This document shows, piece after piece, positions 25,939-34,705 of a DNA stretch of 64,000 nt. Every line of letters begins with the position of its first letter. Positions within the stretch are counted from its first letter, which is position 1. Under the pieces are notes generated by a model. It saw only the letters and a list, made by a program, of their open reading frames with translations, searched no databases and had not been told where the DNA came from. The stretch is taken from the NCBI GenBank assembly GCA_023431055.1, contig JAEYXX010000143.1, positions 1-64,000 of the forward strand. The letters are read 5' to 3'. Both the position numbers and the translations under genes were made by a program. The DNA is from Pseudomonadota bacterium (lineage in GTDB: Bacteria > Pseudomonadota > Gammaproteobacteria > Pseudomonadales > Pseudomonadaceae).

Positions 25939-25952
25939 TTGATCCCGATCAA
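25939..25952. promoter_or_regulatory. Perfect ANR/FNR box upstream of the 71-residue gene
   Basis: TTGAT-CCCG-ATCAA matches the ANR/FNR consensus exactly. It is centred about 61 bases before the ATG at 26007. A CATGCT hexamer about 21 bases downstream can serve as the -10. Confidence 0.7.
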
Positions 25953-26006
25953 TGTCAGGAATGGGCCTGCCTCCATGCTGTGCAAAACTCTTCCGAGGAC
26001 TCGAAC

Positions 26007-26222
26007 ATGAGTATTCACAGCTGGGCCAGAGAGGCCATCCGGAGCGATTTGCATGACGCCGAAGCTCAGGGCTACGAACCTGTGATGGCACTGCGTGCGC
26101 TACTGTCGGAGGTGGTGCAGCAGAGCAAGGCGCTACGTGACGCCCAGGAGCTGGCTCACGAGCTGCAGTTTCTCGCCGACAACCTTGATGATGACCGCGA
26201 CTACGCCTTTATGCGCCCCTGA
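26007..26222 (+). CDS. Small helical protein of 71 residues, ANR-box regulated
   Basis: The ATG at 26007 follows CCGAGGACTCGAAC, with GAGGA as ribosome site. The 71-residue product is entirely predicted helical and acidic (SIHSWAREAIRSDLHDAEAQG, then a heptad-like run to LADNLDDDRDYAFMRP). It has no Cys and no membrane segment. I do not recognise a function. Its position between the CbiM-like gene and the yacG-coaE pair recalls the small PAO1 gene there. The perfect ANR/FNR box upstream predicts induction when oxygen is scarce. Confidence 0.7.
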   Translation: MSIHSWAREAIRSDLHDAEAQGYEPVMALRALLSEVVQQSKALRDAQELAHELQFLADNLDDDRDYAFMRP

Positions 26223-26241
26223 CGCTCCCGATTCTGCTTAT

Positions 26242-26322
26242 GTAGGAGCCGCGCCCCGCGGCGAATGGTCGAGCGAGGCGACGCTAAGACCAAAAGCTTC
26301 GCCCCGGGGGCGGGGCTCCTAC
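26242..26322. repeat. REP-like element, class 2
   Basis: GTAGGAGCCGCGCCCCGCGGCGAATGG starts the element and GGGGCGGGGCTCCTAC ends it. It carries AAAGCTTCGCCCC inside, as the copies at 27223 and 18830 do in part. Confidence 0.8.
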
Positions 26323-26335
26323 AGGGCGATATGGG

Positions 26336-26530
26336 TCAATGCGGCCGCGTCGGCAGATCGCCGCTGAACATCTCGTCTTCCAGATCGTTGCCTGGAATCG
26401 CATGCTCCTCGGCAGCCCAGGCGCCCAGGTCGATCAGCTTGCAACGATCACTGCAGAACGGGCGATAGAGGTTTTCGGTTTTCCACTCGACGGGTGCGCC
26501 ACAGGTGGGGCATTGAACGGTCGTGGTCAT
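26336..26530 (-). CDS. yacG: DNA gyrase inhibitor YacG
   Basis: A 64-residue zinc protein with a CPTCG...FCSDRCK pattern, giving four cysteines (CxxC at about 7-10, CxxxC at about 26-30). YacG binds the GyrB C-terminal domain in E. coli and blocks DNA binding by gyrase. Length and spacing are typical. The start codon overlaps the coaE stop by four bases (ATGA), so yacG is translated with coaE. It has the usual acidic C-terminal tail ([11 protein letters not shown]). Confidence 0.92.
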   Translation of the reverse strand: MTTTVQCPTCGAPVEWKTENLYRPFCSDRCKLIDLGAWAAEEHAIPGNDLEDEMFSGDLPTRPH

Positions 26531-27138
26531 GGCTGGCCTCCGCGCAGGGTCAGGTAAAAGTTGTGCAGGCGCTCGACCTCCGCGTCGAGCCAGGCCATGT
26601 CTCGGTCATTGACCAGGACGTCATGGGCATGACGCAAGCGCTCTTCGCGGCTGGCCTGTGCCTGCATGATGGCGCGAACCTGTTCTTCCGAGCTCTGGTC
26701 GCGCGCAATGGTCCGCTGGATCTGCAACTCGGCGGGGGTATCGACCACCAGTACGCGTTGGGTCATCTGTCGCTGGCCGGACTCGACCAGCAGTGGCGAA
26801 ACCAGAATGGCGTAAGGCGACTCGGCCTTTGCGAGCACCTGTGCGATCTCCTGTCCGATCAGCGGATGCAGCAGGCTTTCCAGCCAGCGACGCTGTTCGG
26901 GATCGGTGAAGATCAGCTTGCGCAGCGCGGCGCGGTCCAGCTCGCCATTGGCTTGCAGTACGCTCTTACCGAAATGCTCGACGATCTTCGTCAGCGCCGG
27001 CCGGCCCGGCTCCACCACCCAGCGCGCCGCATGATCGGCATCGACCACATGCACGCCACGCTCGATAAAGCCTTGCGCCACCGCGCTCTTGCCGCTGCCG
27101 ATGCCGCCGGTCAGGCCGAGTATCCAGGGTTTCGTCAC
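26527..27138 (-). CDS. coaE: Dephospho-CoA kinase
   Basis: A 203-residue P-loop kinase that phosphorylates dephospho-CoA to CoA, the last step of CoA synthesis. The Walker A motif [17 protein letters not shown] is at residues 8-24, and the [13 protein letters not shown] substrate region is at about 34-46. The gene overlaps yacG by four bases and lies downstream of pilD on the same strand, as in P. aeruginosa (pilD-coaE-yacG). The 290-base gap before it holds two REP-like elements, so it may have its own promoter. Confidence 0.95.
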   Translation of the reverse strand: MTKPWILGLTGGIGSGKSAVAQGFIERGVHVVDADHAARWVVEPGRPALTKIVEHFGKSVLQANGELDRAALRKLIFTDPEQRRWLESLLHPLIGQEIAQVLAKAESPYAILVSPLLVESGQRQMTQRVLVVDTPAELQIQRTIARDQSSEEQVRAIMQAQASREERLRHAHDVLVNDRDMAWLDAEVERLHNFYLTLRGGQP

Positions 27139-27222
27139 GCCAGTGCAGCCTCGTTATTGCTCAAGGGCGCGATTGTAGGGGGGATTTCGATGTGATGCGA
27201 ACACGATGCGCCCCGCCCCCTT

Positions 27223-27300
27223 GTAGGAGTCGCGCCCCGCGGCGAATGGTTCTAAGGCAGCGCTGAGGCGAAAAGCTTCGCGCCGGGGCGGCGCTCGTAC
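27223..27300. repeat. REP-like element, class 2
   Basis: GTAGGAGTCGCGCCCCGCGGCGAATGG starts it and CGGGGCGGCGCTCGTAC ends it, with mutated arms. It is nearly the same as the copy at 26242 about 1 kb away. Confidence 0.75.
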
Positions 27301-27324
27301 AACGTGGACGACTTCAGCCAGCGG

Positions 27325-27410
27325 GTAGCCCGGATGCAATCCGGGGAGATTTATCGGCAATCCCCGGGTTATAGGCTGTAGGAGCGGCGTCCCGTCGCGA
27401 ACACGCGAGA
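27325..27410. repeat. REP-like hairpin GTAGCCCGGATGCAATCCGGG and a half REP
   Basis: CCCGGAT-GCA-ATCCGGG forms a seven-base stem with a three-base loop at 27329-27345. A single unpaired copy of GTAGGAGCGGCGTCCCG follows at 27378. Together with the element at 27223 it fills the gap between coaE and pilD. Confidence 0.65.
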
Positions 27411-27427
27411 CGGCGCGCCGCTGTGCG

Positions 27428-28297
27428 TCAGAACCCAGCGAACTTCAGATAACTACCGGTAATCACATCGCCCCAGAGCAGCGCGATCCAGCCGGCAATC
27501 GCCAGATAAGGTCCGAAGGGAATCGGCGTGCCGGAATCACTGCCGCGCAGGCGCAGCATGATAATTCCCAGTACAGCCCCGACCAACGACGACAGCAGGA
27601 TGGTCAGCGGCAGTATTTGCCAGCCACCCCAGGCGCCGAGCATGGCCAGCAGCTTGAAGTCACCATAACCCATGCCTTCCTTGCCGGTGATCAGCTTGAA
27701 CAGCCAGTACACCGACCATAGGCTCATATAACCGGCAATCGCCCCCCACAGCGCGTCTTCCAGGCTGGTGAACAGCCCGAAGTAATTGACGATCAAGCCC
27801 AGCCACAGCAGCGGCAGCACCAGTACGTCCGGCAAAATCTGGTGATCGGCATCGATCAGACTCATCGCCAGCAGCCCCCAGGCCAGCACCAGCATCGCCC
27901 CGGCCTGCCAGGTAAAACCGAAATGCCAGGCTACGTAGCCGGAAAGCAGGCCGCAGGCAAGCTCTACCAAGGGATAGCGCTTGCTGATCGGCGTCTTGCA
28001 GTTCGAGCACTTGCCGCGCAGGAACAGGTAGCTTATGACCGGGATATTCTCCCAGGGGCGTATCTCGTGGCCGCATTGCGGGCATGAGGAGTTGGGGAGG
28101 ATCAGATTGAAGGTTTTTTCCGCGGGCGCTGCCGGCAGCTCAAGCACCTCGCGCGCCTGGCTCTGCCAGTCGCGCTGGAGCATCAGTGGTAGGCGATAGA
28201 TCACTACATTGAGGAAGCTGCCGACCAGCAGGCCCAGTAGCAGAGCACACAAAACAAAGGCCAGCACATGGCTGGCCAGAAAATCGATCACGAGCAT
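27428..28297 (-). CDS. pilD: Prepilin peptidase/N-methyltransferase PilD
   Basis: A 289-residue inner-membrane enzyme that cuts the leader of type IV prepilins and pseudopilins and methylates the new N-terminal Phe. The cytoplasmic zinc-binding cysteine pairs are present (C72-P-Q-C75 and C-S-N-C at about 97-100). The two catalytic aspartates lie in DADHQILPD (near 149) and GMGYGDFKLL (near 213). About eight membrane segments are visible. It directly follows pilC on the same strand and also serves type II secretion in pseudomonads. Confidence 0.96.
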   Translation of the reverse strand: MLVIDFLASHVLAFVLCALLLGLLVGSFLNVVIYRLPLMLQRDWQSQAREVLELPAAPAEKTFNLILPNSSCPQCGHEIRPWENIPVISYLFLRGKCSNCKTPISKRYPLVELACGLLSGYVAWHFGFTWQAGAMLVLAWGLLAMSLIDADHQILPDVLVLPLLWLGLIVNYFGLFTSLEDALWGAIAGYMSLWSVYWLFKLITGKEGMGYGDFKLLAMLGAWGGWQILPLTILLSSLVGAVLGIIMLRLRGSDSGTPIPFGPYLAIAGWIALLWGDVITGSYLKFAGF

Positions 28298-29518
28298 TTA
28301 GACCACGGAGCCCAGCTGGAAAATCGGTAGGTACATGGCGATGATCAGGCCGCCAACCAGTACGCCCAGCACGGACATGATGATGGGCTCCATCAGGCTG
28401 GTGAGGCCGTCGACCATGTTGTCTACTTCTGCCTCATAGAAGCTCGCCACCTTATCAAGCATCTCATCCAGCGAGCCAGACTCTTCGCCGATAGCGGTCA
28501 TTTGCACGGCCATGGAGGGGAAGGTGCCGGTGGTGCGCATCGAGAAGTTTAGCTGCATGCCAGTCGAGACATCGGCCTTGATCTTGTTGGTCGCATTCTT
28601 GAACACCACATTACCGGTGGCGCCGGAGACCGAGTCCAGCGCATCGACCAGAGGCACGCCAGCGGCAAAAGTCGTTGATAGTGTGCGTGCGAAGCGGGCT
28701 ACCGCAGATTTGTACAGAATGTCTCCGATGATTGGCAGTTTCAGTACGCCACGGTCAACCGAGTCGCGCAGTTTCTGCGAGCGCTTCATCGCTTCTTTGA
28801 ATGCAAAGGCAGCGGCGATGATTGCAATCAGAAAAATGAACCACCACTCCTGAAGAAATTGCGATAGGCCTATTACCATCAGCGTAAAGGCAGGTAGTTC
28901 AGCACCAAAGTTGGCAAATACTTCTTCGAACTGTGGCACTACTTTGATCAGCAAAATGGCAGAAACTATAATTGCGACAACGACCACCGCGATTGGGTAG
29001 TTCATCGCTTTCTTGATCTTGGCTTTGAGCGCTTCGGTTTTTTCCTTATAGGTGGCGATCCGGTCCAGCAGGTTTTCCAGCGCACCGGCCTGTTCGCCCG
29101 ACTCCACCAGGTTGCAATACAGTTCATCGAAGTATTGCGGCTTCTTGCGCAGCGAAGCCGCAAAGCTGTTACCAGCAGCCACTTCTTGCTTCACTTCGTC
29201 GACCAGTTTGCGCATGTTGGGGTTGTCAAAACCTTCAGCAATAATGTCGAAGGACTGCAGCAGTGGTACACCCGCCTTCATCATGGTCGCCATCTGCCGG
29301 GTAAACAGGGCGATGTCCATCGGCTTGATCTTTTTGCCGGCCCCGCCAAGCGAGATGCTCGACTTCTTACGTACCTTGGTCGGGTTGATGCCTTGTTTTC
29401 TAAGGTGAGCCTTAACCAGGGATGGATTTTGGCCGCTGATCTCTCCTTTGACGACGGCGCCACTTTTGTTCTTGCCTTCCCAGGTAAACACACTGGTTTT
29501 CAGAGCTTTTGCTGCCAT
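28298..29518 (-). CDS. pilC: Type IV pilus inner-membrane platform protein PilC
   Basis: A 406-residue GspF/PilC-family protein with two repeated T2SSF domains (about residues 70-195 and 275-395). Its three hydrophobic segments include AVVVVAIIVSAILLIKVV and VLVGGLIIAMYLPIF. It couples the PilB/PilT motors to the pilus base and anchors the pilus. The pilC stop abuts the pilD start, and pilC starts three bases beyond the pilB stop, so the genes form one operon in the order pilB, pilC, pilD. The N-terminal tail is basic and cytoplasmic. Confidence 0.95.
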   Translation of the reverse strand: MAAKALKTSVFTWEGKNKSGAVVKGEISGQNPSLVKAHLRKQGINPTKVRKKSSISLGGAGKKIKPMDIALFTRQMATMMKAGVPLLQSFDIIAEGFDNPNMRKLVDEVKQEVAAGNSFAASLRKKPQYFDELYCNLVESGEQAGALENLLDRIATYKEKTEALKAKIKKAMNYPIAVVVVAIIVSAILLIKVVPQFEEVFANFGAELPAFTLMVIGLSQFLQEWWFIFLIAIIAAAFAFKEAMKRSQKLRDSVDRGVLKLPIIGDILYKSAVARFARTLSTTFAAGVPLVDALDSVSGATGNVVFKNATNKIKADVSTGMQLNFSMRTTGTFPSMAVQMTAIGEESGSLDEMLDKVASFYEAEVDNMVDGLTSLMEPIIMSVLGVLVGGLIIAMYLPIFQLGSVV

Positions 29519-29520
29519 GG

Positions 29521-31224
29521 TTAATCCTTGGTCACGCGGTTGACTTCCTCAAGGCTGGTAACCCCTTGCATGGCCTTGAGCAAAGCGGAGGTGCGTAAGT
29601 CATTAAAGCCGTCTTTGCGCATCTGTGTGGCAATGTCTATGGAGTTGCCTTCCTCCATGATAATCCGCTGCAGGTTGGGCGTGTTTTTAACCACTTCATA
29701 AATACCGACACGGCCCTTGTAACCACCCTTGCAGTTGTCACAGCCGATCGGGCCATAAATCTTGAAGCTGCCGATCTTGTCTTCAGGGAAGCCTTCGGCC
29801 AGCAGGGTTTCGCGGGGTACGTCCACTTCCTTCTTGCAGCTGTTGCACAGCTTGCGCGCCAGGCGCTGGGCAATGATCAGGTTGACCGAAGTGGCGATGT
29901 TGAACGATGGCACACCCATATTGCGCAAGCGGGTCAAGGTTTCAGCGGCGCTGTTGGTGTGCAGGGTGGACATCACCATGTGTCCTGTCTGCGCGGCCTT
30001 GACGGCGATGGAGGCGGTATCCAGATCGCGGATCTCACCGACCATGATGATATCCGGGTCCTGACGCAGGAAGGCGCGCAGCGCCTGGGTGAAATCCATG
30101 CCTTGCCTGGGGTTGACGTTGACCTGGTTGATGCCTTCCAGGTTGATTTCCACCGGGTCTTCGGCGGTGGAGATATTCACATCAGGTGTATTGAGGATAT
30201 TGAGGCCGGTGTAGAGCGATACAGTCTTGCCTGAGCCAGTGGGGCCAGTGACTAGGATCATGCCCTGAGGTTGTTTAAGAGCGCTGAGATAAAGTTCCTT
30301 CTGCTCTTCCTCGTAGCCCAGCGCATCGATACCCATTTGCGCGCTGGTCGGGTCGAGAATCCGCATCACGATCTTCTCGCCCCACAGGGTAGGTAGGGTG
30401 TTGACGCGAAAATCGATGGCCTTTGTCTTCGAGATCTTCATCTTGATTCGGCCGTCCTGCGGTTTGCGCCGCTCGGAAATATCCAGCGCGGCCATTACCT
30501 TCAGGCGGGCAGAGATGCGTGGAGCAAGCTGAATGGGGGGGCGAGCCACCTCATGCAGCATTCCGTCTGTACGGAAGCGCACTCGATAGGCTTTTTCATA
30601 GGGCTCGAAATGCAGGTCCGATGAGCCGCCTTTAATGGCGTCCAGCAGCATCTTGTTTACGAAGCGTACTACCGGTGCGTCGTCGGCATCGGCATTGCCA
30701 TCATTTACCTGCTTGTCATCGTCTACCGCCTGAACATCCAGGCCGTCGAGATCGACATCTGCAAGATCTTCCATGCCGCTATTGGCTGAGTCGAAGAACT
30801 TGTCGATGGCATCGCCGAGCTTGTCATCTTCGACCAAAATCGCTTCTGTATTCAGTCCGGTGCTGAACTGTACATCAGTAACGGCTTGATGGTTGGTGGG
30901 GTCTGAAAGTGCCACGAACAGCTTGTTTCCACGGCGCCAGAGCGGCAACACGCGATGTTGTCGCACCAATTTTTCGCTGACCAGATCCCTGGGCTGGCCT
31001 TCCTTGTCGATAGTGTTTAGGTCGAAAAAAGCCACGCCGAATTGCTCGGCGGCCAGCTCGGCCAGCGCACGGCTCTTTACCAGTTTGTTTTGCACAAGGT
31101 AGGTCACCAACGGCAGCTTGTTACGTTGCGCCTGCTGCTGAGCTTGCTGGGCGGCTTTTTCGTCCATAAGCCCGGTTTCTGCTAACTGCCGTGCAATACC
31201 AGAAAGGGATACGCTGTCGTTCAT
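29521..31224 (-). CDS. pilB: Type IV pilus extension ATPase PilB
   Basis: A 567-residue GspE/PilB ATPase powering pilin polymerisation. The N-terminal T2SSE_N domain is followed by Walker A GPTGSGKT at about residue 326, the Asp and His boxes, and Walker B IIMVGEIRD at about 390. A four-cysteine zinc site (CNSC...CDNC) sits in the C-terminal domain. I start it at ATG 31224 because an upstream in-frame extension to 31302 has no family support. A sigma-70 promoter lies in front at 31252-31280. pilC and pilD follow immediately. Confidence 0.96.
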   Translation of the reverse strand: MNDSVSLSGIARQLAETGLMDEKAAQQAQQQAQRNKLPLVTYLVQNKLVKSRALAELAAEQFGVAFFDLNTIDKEGQPRDLVSEKLVRQHRVLPLWRRGNKLFVALSDPTNHQAVTDVQFSTGLNTEAILVEDDKLGDAIDKFFDSANSGMEDLADVDLDGLDVQAVDDDKQVNDGNADADDAPVVRFVNKMLLDAIKGGSSDLHFEPYEKAYRVRFRTDGMLHEVARPPIQLAPRISARLKVMAALDISERRKPQDGRIKMKISKTKAIDFRVNTLPTLWGEKIVMRILDPTSAQMGIDALGYEEEQKELYLSALKQPQGMILVTGPTGSGKTVSLYTGLNILNTPDVNISTAEDPVEINLEGINQVNVNPRQGMDFTQALRAFLRQDPDIIMVGEIRDLDTASIAVKAAQTGHMVMSTLHTNSAAETLTRLRNMGVPSFNIATSVNLIIAQRLARKLCNSCKKEVDVPRETLLAEGFPEDKIGSFKIYGPIGCDNCKGGYKGRVGIYEVVKNTPNLQRIIMEEGNSIDIATQMRKDGFNDLRTSALLKAMQGVTSLEEVNRVTKD

Positions 31225-31251
31225 CGGGGAGGCTCCACACTCAATGCCTGC

Positions 31252-31280
31252 CTTATAGCTCAGATGTCGGTACCTGCCAA
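31252..31280 (-). promoter_or_regulatory. Sigma-70 promoter of pilBCD
   Basis: On the minus strand, TTGGCA and TATAAG are separated by exactly 17 bases, about 28 bases before the pilB start. It drives the operon away from pilA. Confidence 0.65.
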
Positions 31281-31385
31281 ACCGCGTTTTGTAAGGTGAC
31301 AAAAAAAGTCAGTTAGTGATCAGGTGTGTTGTCGCTTGGTGTGAGAGGGTTGCCTGAACGGCCAGGTTTGGCTGATGTGAAGACT

Positions 31386-31401
31386 TGGCATGCTGAGTGC
31401 A
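31386..31401 (+). promoter_or_regulatory. Sigma-54 promoter of pilA
   Basis: TGGCAT-N5-GTGCA has the invariant GG and GC dinucleotides ten bases apart. It is about 50 bases before the pilA ATG. In P. aeruginosa, pilA is transcribed by RpoN with PilR as activator, which fits. Confidence 0.72.
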
Positions 31402-31450
31402 TTGCCGTGTTCAGGTCGCTGGACCTGTCCATTTTTAGGAGAGTTAACGA

Positions 31451-31876
31451 ATGAAAGCTCAAATGCAAAAGGGGTTCACCCTTATCGAACTGATGATCGT
31501 GGTTGCGATCATTGGTATTCTGGCTGCTATCGCGCTGCCTGCTTACCAGGATTACACCAAGCGTTCGCACGTTTCTGAAGGTCTGAGCCTGGCCGGTGGA
31601 GCCAAAGCTTCGGTAGCCGAGTTCATATCTACCAACAACCGCCTTCCAGGGAACAACACTTCTGCTGGGCTGGCTACTGATACTTCAATCACGGGCAATG
31701 CCGTTACTAGTGTTAACGTTACAAACGGCCTGATCACCATTGCCTACAATGCCAAGGTAGATAGTGCTACGCTGCAACTGAGCCCTGCTACTCATGCGGG
31801 TGGTATTTCTTGGAAATGCAAGGCTGGTGGTTCTAGCCCTATCGACCCCAAGTTCATTCCCTCGAACTGCCGTTAA
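31451..31876 (+). CDS. pilA: Type IVa major pilin PilA
   Basis: A 141-residue prepilin. The short leader MKAQMQKG is cut before F9, and the mature protein starts [14 protein letters not shown] with Glu at mature position 5. The hydrophobic helix is followed by an alpha-beta loop unusually rich in Thr and Ser (mature T62, S63, T68, T70, S71, T73, T78, S79). A C-terminal disulfide loop runs between the Cys of WKCK and the Cys of SNCR. The chain ends in Arg, not Ser, so PilO/TfpO-type modification of a terminal Ser is not expected. The ribosome site is AGGAG, with a sigma-54 promoter upstream. Genes for glycan transfer follow directly. Confidence 0.95.
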   Translation: MKAQMQKGFTLIELMIVVAIIGILAAIALPAYQDYTKRSHVSEGLSLAGGAKASVAEFISTNNRLPGNNTSAGLATDTSITGNAVTSVNVTNGLITIAYNAKVDSATLQLSPATHAGGISWKCKAGGSSPIDPKFIPSNCR

Positions 31877-31892
31877 TAGCGTAGGTTTGGGC

Positions 31893-31925
31893 GGGCGATG
31901 CTTATTTATAAGCATCGCCTTTTTT
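31893..31925 (+). terminator. Rho-independent terminator of pilA
   Basis: The stem GGCGATGCTT / AAGCATCGCC with loop ATTTATA is followed by TTTTTTTA. It separates abundant pilA mRNA from the weaker downstream glycan genes, and the next start lies within a few bases. Confidence 0.85.
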
Positions 31926-31931
31926 ATTTGT

Positions 31932-33857
31932 ATGAAGAATATATTTATGGCTCGGCCATTTTTTTTGTTGTTTGTCGTGTTGTTAAGCACCTTGTCTGTC
32001 TATTGGCCTGGTTTGAGTGGTGGTTTCTTATTCGATGATTGGCCTAATCTGGATGCTATGGGCTATCTCGGTGGTGTGACCGACTGGGAAACCTTTCGGG
32101 CCTTTGTATTTAGTGGTTGGTCCGGTCCCTCTGGCCGTCCTCTAGCGCTTGCCAGCTTTTTACTGGATGACAACACGTGGCCCAGTCATGCACCTTGGTT
32201 CAAGAAAACCAATCTGCTGATTCATCTCCTCTGTGGCTTGCTGCTGTGCTGGGCAGTGTTGGCGCTGATGCGCAACCTCAAGTCAGTCAGTGAAAGCCAG
32301 GCACAATGGATTGCCGTGCTGGCCTGCGCTTTCTGGCTGCTGCACCCCTATATGGTGTCTACAACCCTGTATGTGGTGCAGCGTATGGCGCAATTGGCTA
32401 CCCTGTTCTCTCTGGCGGGAATTGTCCTATACCTGCAAGCGCGTTTGCGATTGGCAACGCAACCTAGGCGTGCCTATCTATTGATGAGCCTTGCGATTGG
32501 CGCGGGGACGCTTCTGGCTACCTTCAGTAAAGAAAACGGTGCATTGTTGCCGTTGCTTATTCTGGTTATCGAGTTCTGTTTACCTGCAAATGGCAAGCCT
32601 GACTGGCAGTGGCGAGCAGCGTTTCTATGGTTCCCTTCCCTCGTTGTCGTCACTCTGCTGGCCCGTTATATCGATTTTTCCGACACTCCTTGGCCGACTC
32701 GTAATTTCAATCAGCCTGAACGCCTGTTGACCGAGGCGCGAATTGTCTGTGAGTACCTGCTTCATATTTTTGTGCCAAGAATTGAGGGGAATGGGCTGTT
32801 TCAGGATGGCTATGTTGTTTCTAAAGGTTTTTTTGAGCCGGTAAGTACATTGTTTGCTATTGCGTTTTTGTTTTTGCTCGTGGTGTTGGCTTTTGTTTTG
32901 CGTAAAAAGGCCCCGCTGATCAGTCTGGCCGTTCTGTTCTTCTTTGCGGCTCATCTGATGGAGTCCACTGTTGTTGGGTTGGAGCTGTATTTTGAACACC
33001 GTAATTATCTGGCCGCGCTGTTCCTATTTTTACCGTTGGCCTATTGCTGCGTCATCCTGAGTTGCCGCTTTAAATTGCTTCCTTTCGTTGCTGTTGTCGT
33101 GCTTGGTATTTTGGCTGGCATGACTTGGCTGCGTGCATCGCTCTGGAGCGATAACGATAAGCTGGAGTTATATTGGGTACAGTCAGCGATTGATTCGCCA
33201 CGTGCGATCAACGCTATGGCGACCTTCTATATTAATAATGGGCAGTATGAGAAGGCTAACGAGTATCTGCTGGCAGGAAGTGAGCGGTTACCTCATAGCT
33301 CCCTGCTGACAGCCCGCTTGCTATTGCAGAGAATATATACTGGTGTGGCAATAGAGCAGGACTTTATTCAGGCCGGTGAGCGCCTCAAGATGCAGCAGTT
33401 CGACGCGCAAACTGTAAAAGGGGTGCGGACTATCGTTGAGCGAGTTATTGAACGTGACTCACCTGAGTACATCGGCTATACCCTTGTTTTGTTGGAAGCA
33501 ATGGATAGCAGTCCTGTTTACAATCAGTTCCCCTTGTTCGTTCGTCTGGTAGCTTACTTGCGTGCCCAGCTCTACCTGAGCTTGGATAACTCCACTCGGG
33601 CGTATGAGTATTACAGTTTGGCGATGAGTCTCTATCAGGAAGCAGATGCCGCGTTTACCATGGTGGCGGAAATGGCTACTGCCGGATATCCAAAAGAAGC
33701 ATTGGCCTTGCTGGAGCAAGCTACTCAGGTTTTGGACCAGCAGGATCCACGCAAGCTGAAGCGTTCACGCTTGTCTTACGAGCAAGATATAGCCCATCTG
33801 CAACGTGCCTTGAACGAGGCTATAAAATCCCTGAAGACTGCCCCGGAAACCCCATGA
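31932..33857 (+). CDS. GT-C-type membrane glycosyltransferase, TfpW-like (pilin glycosylation)
   Basis: About 641 residues. The N-terminal two thirds has about ten hydrophobic segments. After the first comes the GT-C-style acidic pair in GGFLFDDWPNLD (D35-D36), then a lumenal loop, as in lipid-phosphate-sugar-dependent transferases. The last third (about 430-640) is soluble and TPR-like (AINAMATFYINNGQYEKANEYL). The position directly after pilA and the fold recall TfpW of P. aeruginosa, which puts D-arabinofuranose on pilin threonines from a polyprenyl donor. The start is uncertain: M1 at 31932 or M6 at 31947. Its stop overlaps the GT2 start by four bases. Base composition is lower in G+C than the flanks. 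The sugar is unknown. Confidence 0.75.
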   Translation: MKNIFMARPFFLLFVVLLSTLSVYWPGLSGGFLFDDWPNLDAMGYLGGVTDWETFRAFVFSGWSGPSGRPLALASFLLDDNTWPSHAPWFKKTNLLIHLLCGLLLCWAVLALMRNLKSVSESQAQWIAVLACAFWLLHPYMVSTTLYVVQRMAQLATLFSLAGIVLYLQARLRLATQPRRAYLLMSLAIGAGTLLATFSKENGALLPLLILVIEFCLPANGKPDWQWRAAFLWFPSLVVVTLLARYIDFSDTPWPTRNFNQPERLLTEARIVCEYLLHIFVPRIEGNGLFQDGYVVSKGFFEPVSTLFAIAFLFLLVVLAFVLRKKAPLISLAVLFFFAAHLMESTVVGLELYFEHRNYLAALFLFLPLAYCCVILSCRFKLLPFVAVVVLGILAGMTWLRASLWSDNDKLELYWVQSAIDSPRAINAMATFYINNGQYEKANEYLLAGSERLPHSSLLTARLLLQRIYTGVAIEQDFIQAGERLKMQQFDAQTVKGVRTIVERVIERDSPEYIGYTLVLLEAMDSSPVYNQFPLFVRLVAYLRAQLYLSLDNSTRAYEYYSLAMSLYQEADAAFTMVAEMATAGYPKEALALLEQATQVLDQQDPRKLKRSRLSYEQDIAHLQRALNEAIKSLKTAPETP

Positions 33858-34705
33858 ATATCAGCATCATCCTCCCTGCCAAGAACGAGTCTGCCGCCAT
33901 TGGTGCAACAGTTGTCGGCATCCGCCAGCATTACCCGGATGCTGAGGTAATTGTGGTCAACGACGGCTCTACCGACAATACGGCAGAGGTGTCCGAGGCT
34001 GCAGGAGTCAAGGTTGTCCATCACCCTTACAGCAAGGGCAATGGGGCGGCGATCAAGACCGGTGCTCGTGCTGCCAGTGGTGAGATAATCGTATTTATGG
34101 ACGCCGATGGTCAGCATGACCCGGCTGATATTCCCCGCTTGCTGGCCTTGATCGAGCAGGGCCACGACATGGTGGTCGGGGCGCGTCAGAAGGGATCACA
34201 AGCCAGTATGGGGCGGGGGCTTGCCAATGGCCTTTACAACCGCCTCGCAAGCTGGATGACGGGGCATGGGGTGGAAGACCTGACTTCCGGCTTTCGGGCC
34301 GTGAGGGCTGACAAATTTCGCGAGTTTCTCTACTTGCTACCCAATGGGTTCTCCTACCCGACAACCAGCACTATGGCTTTTTTTCGTGCCGGCTACTCTG
34401 TCGCTTATGTACCTATCCATGCCGCCAGGCGCATAGGCAAGAGTCATATTCGTATATGGCGCGATGGTTCCCGTTTTGTGCTGATCATTTTCAAGATTGG
34501 AACGTTGTTCTCCCCATTGAAGATATTTGCTCCGGTTGCATTGGGCATGTTCCTGATGGCAACGACATGGTATGGCTGGACGTGGTGGAGCCAAGGACGT
34601 TTCACGAACATGAGTGCACTGCTTTATACCGGTAGTGTCATGGTGTTCTTGATGGGGCTGATTTCCGAGCAAATCACTGCGCTCATGTATCGAGGGCGAG
34701 ACTAG
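33854..34705 (+). CDS. GT2 glycosyltransferase, polyprenyl-phosphate-sugar synthase type
   Basis: A 283-residue DPM1/ArnC-like family 2 glycosyltransferase. The nucleotide-sugar fold shows ISIILPAKNES, VVNDGSTDNT and the metal motif DADGQHDP at about residues 76-83. Two hydrophobic C-terminal segments (about 210-280) anchor it in the membrane. Such enzymes make undecaprenyl- or dolichyl-phosphate sugars, which GT-C enzymes then use as donors. It overlaps the GT-C gene (ATGA). The pair therefore reads as donor maker plus transferase. The next gene starts right after its stop. Confidence 0.85.
   Translation: MNISIILPAKNESAAIGATVVGIRQHYPDAEVIVVNDGSTDNTAEVSEAAGVKVVHHPYSKGNGAAIKTGARAASGEIIVFMDADGQHDPADIPRLLALIEQGHDMVVGARQKGSQASMGRGLANGLYNRLASWMTGHGVEDLTSGFRAVRADKFREFLYLLPNGFSYPTTSTMAFFRAGYSVAYVPIHAARRIGKSHIRIWRDGSRFVLIIFKIGTLFSPLKIFAPVALGMFLMATTWYGWTWWSQGRFTNMSALLYTGSVMVFLMGLISEQITALMYRGRD

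Noticed and set aside
31794..31931. N-terminal extension of the GT-C protein into pilA
   Set aside because: It would overlap the pilA coding end and its terminator, so the start at 31932 or 31947 is more likely.
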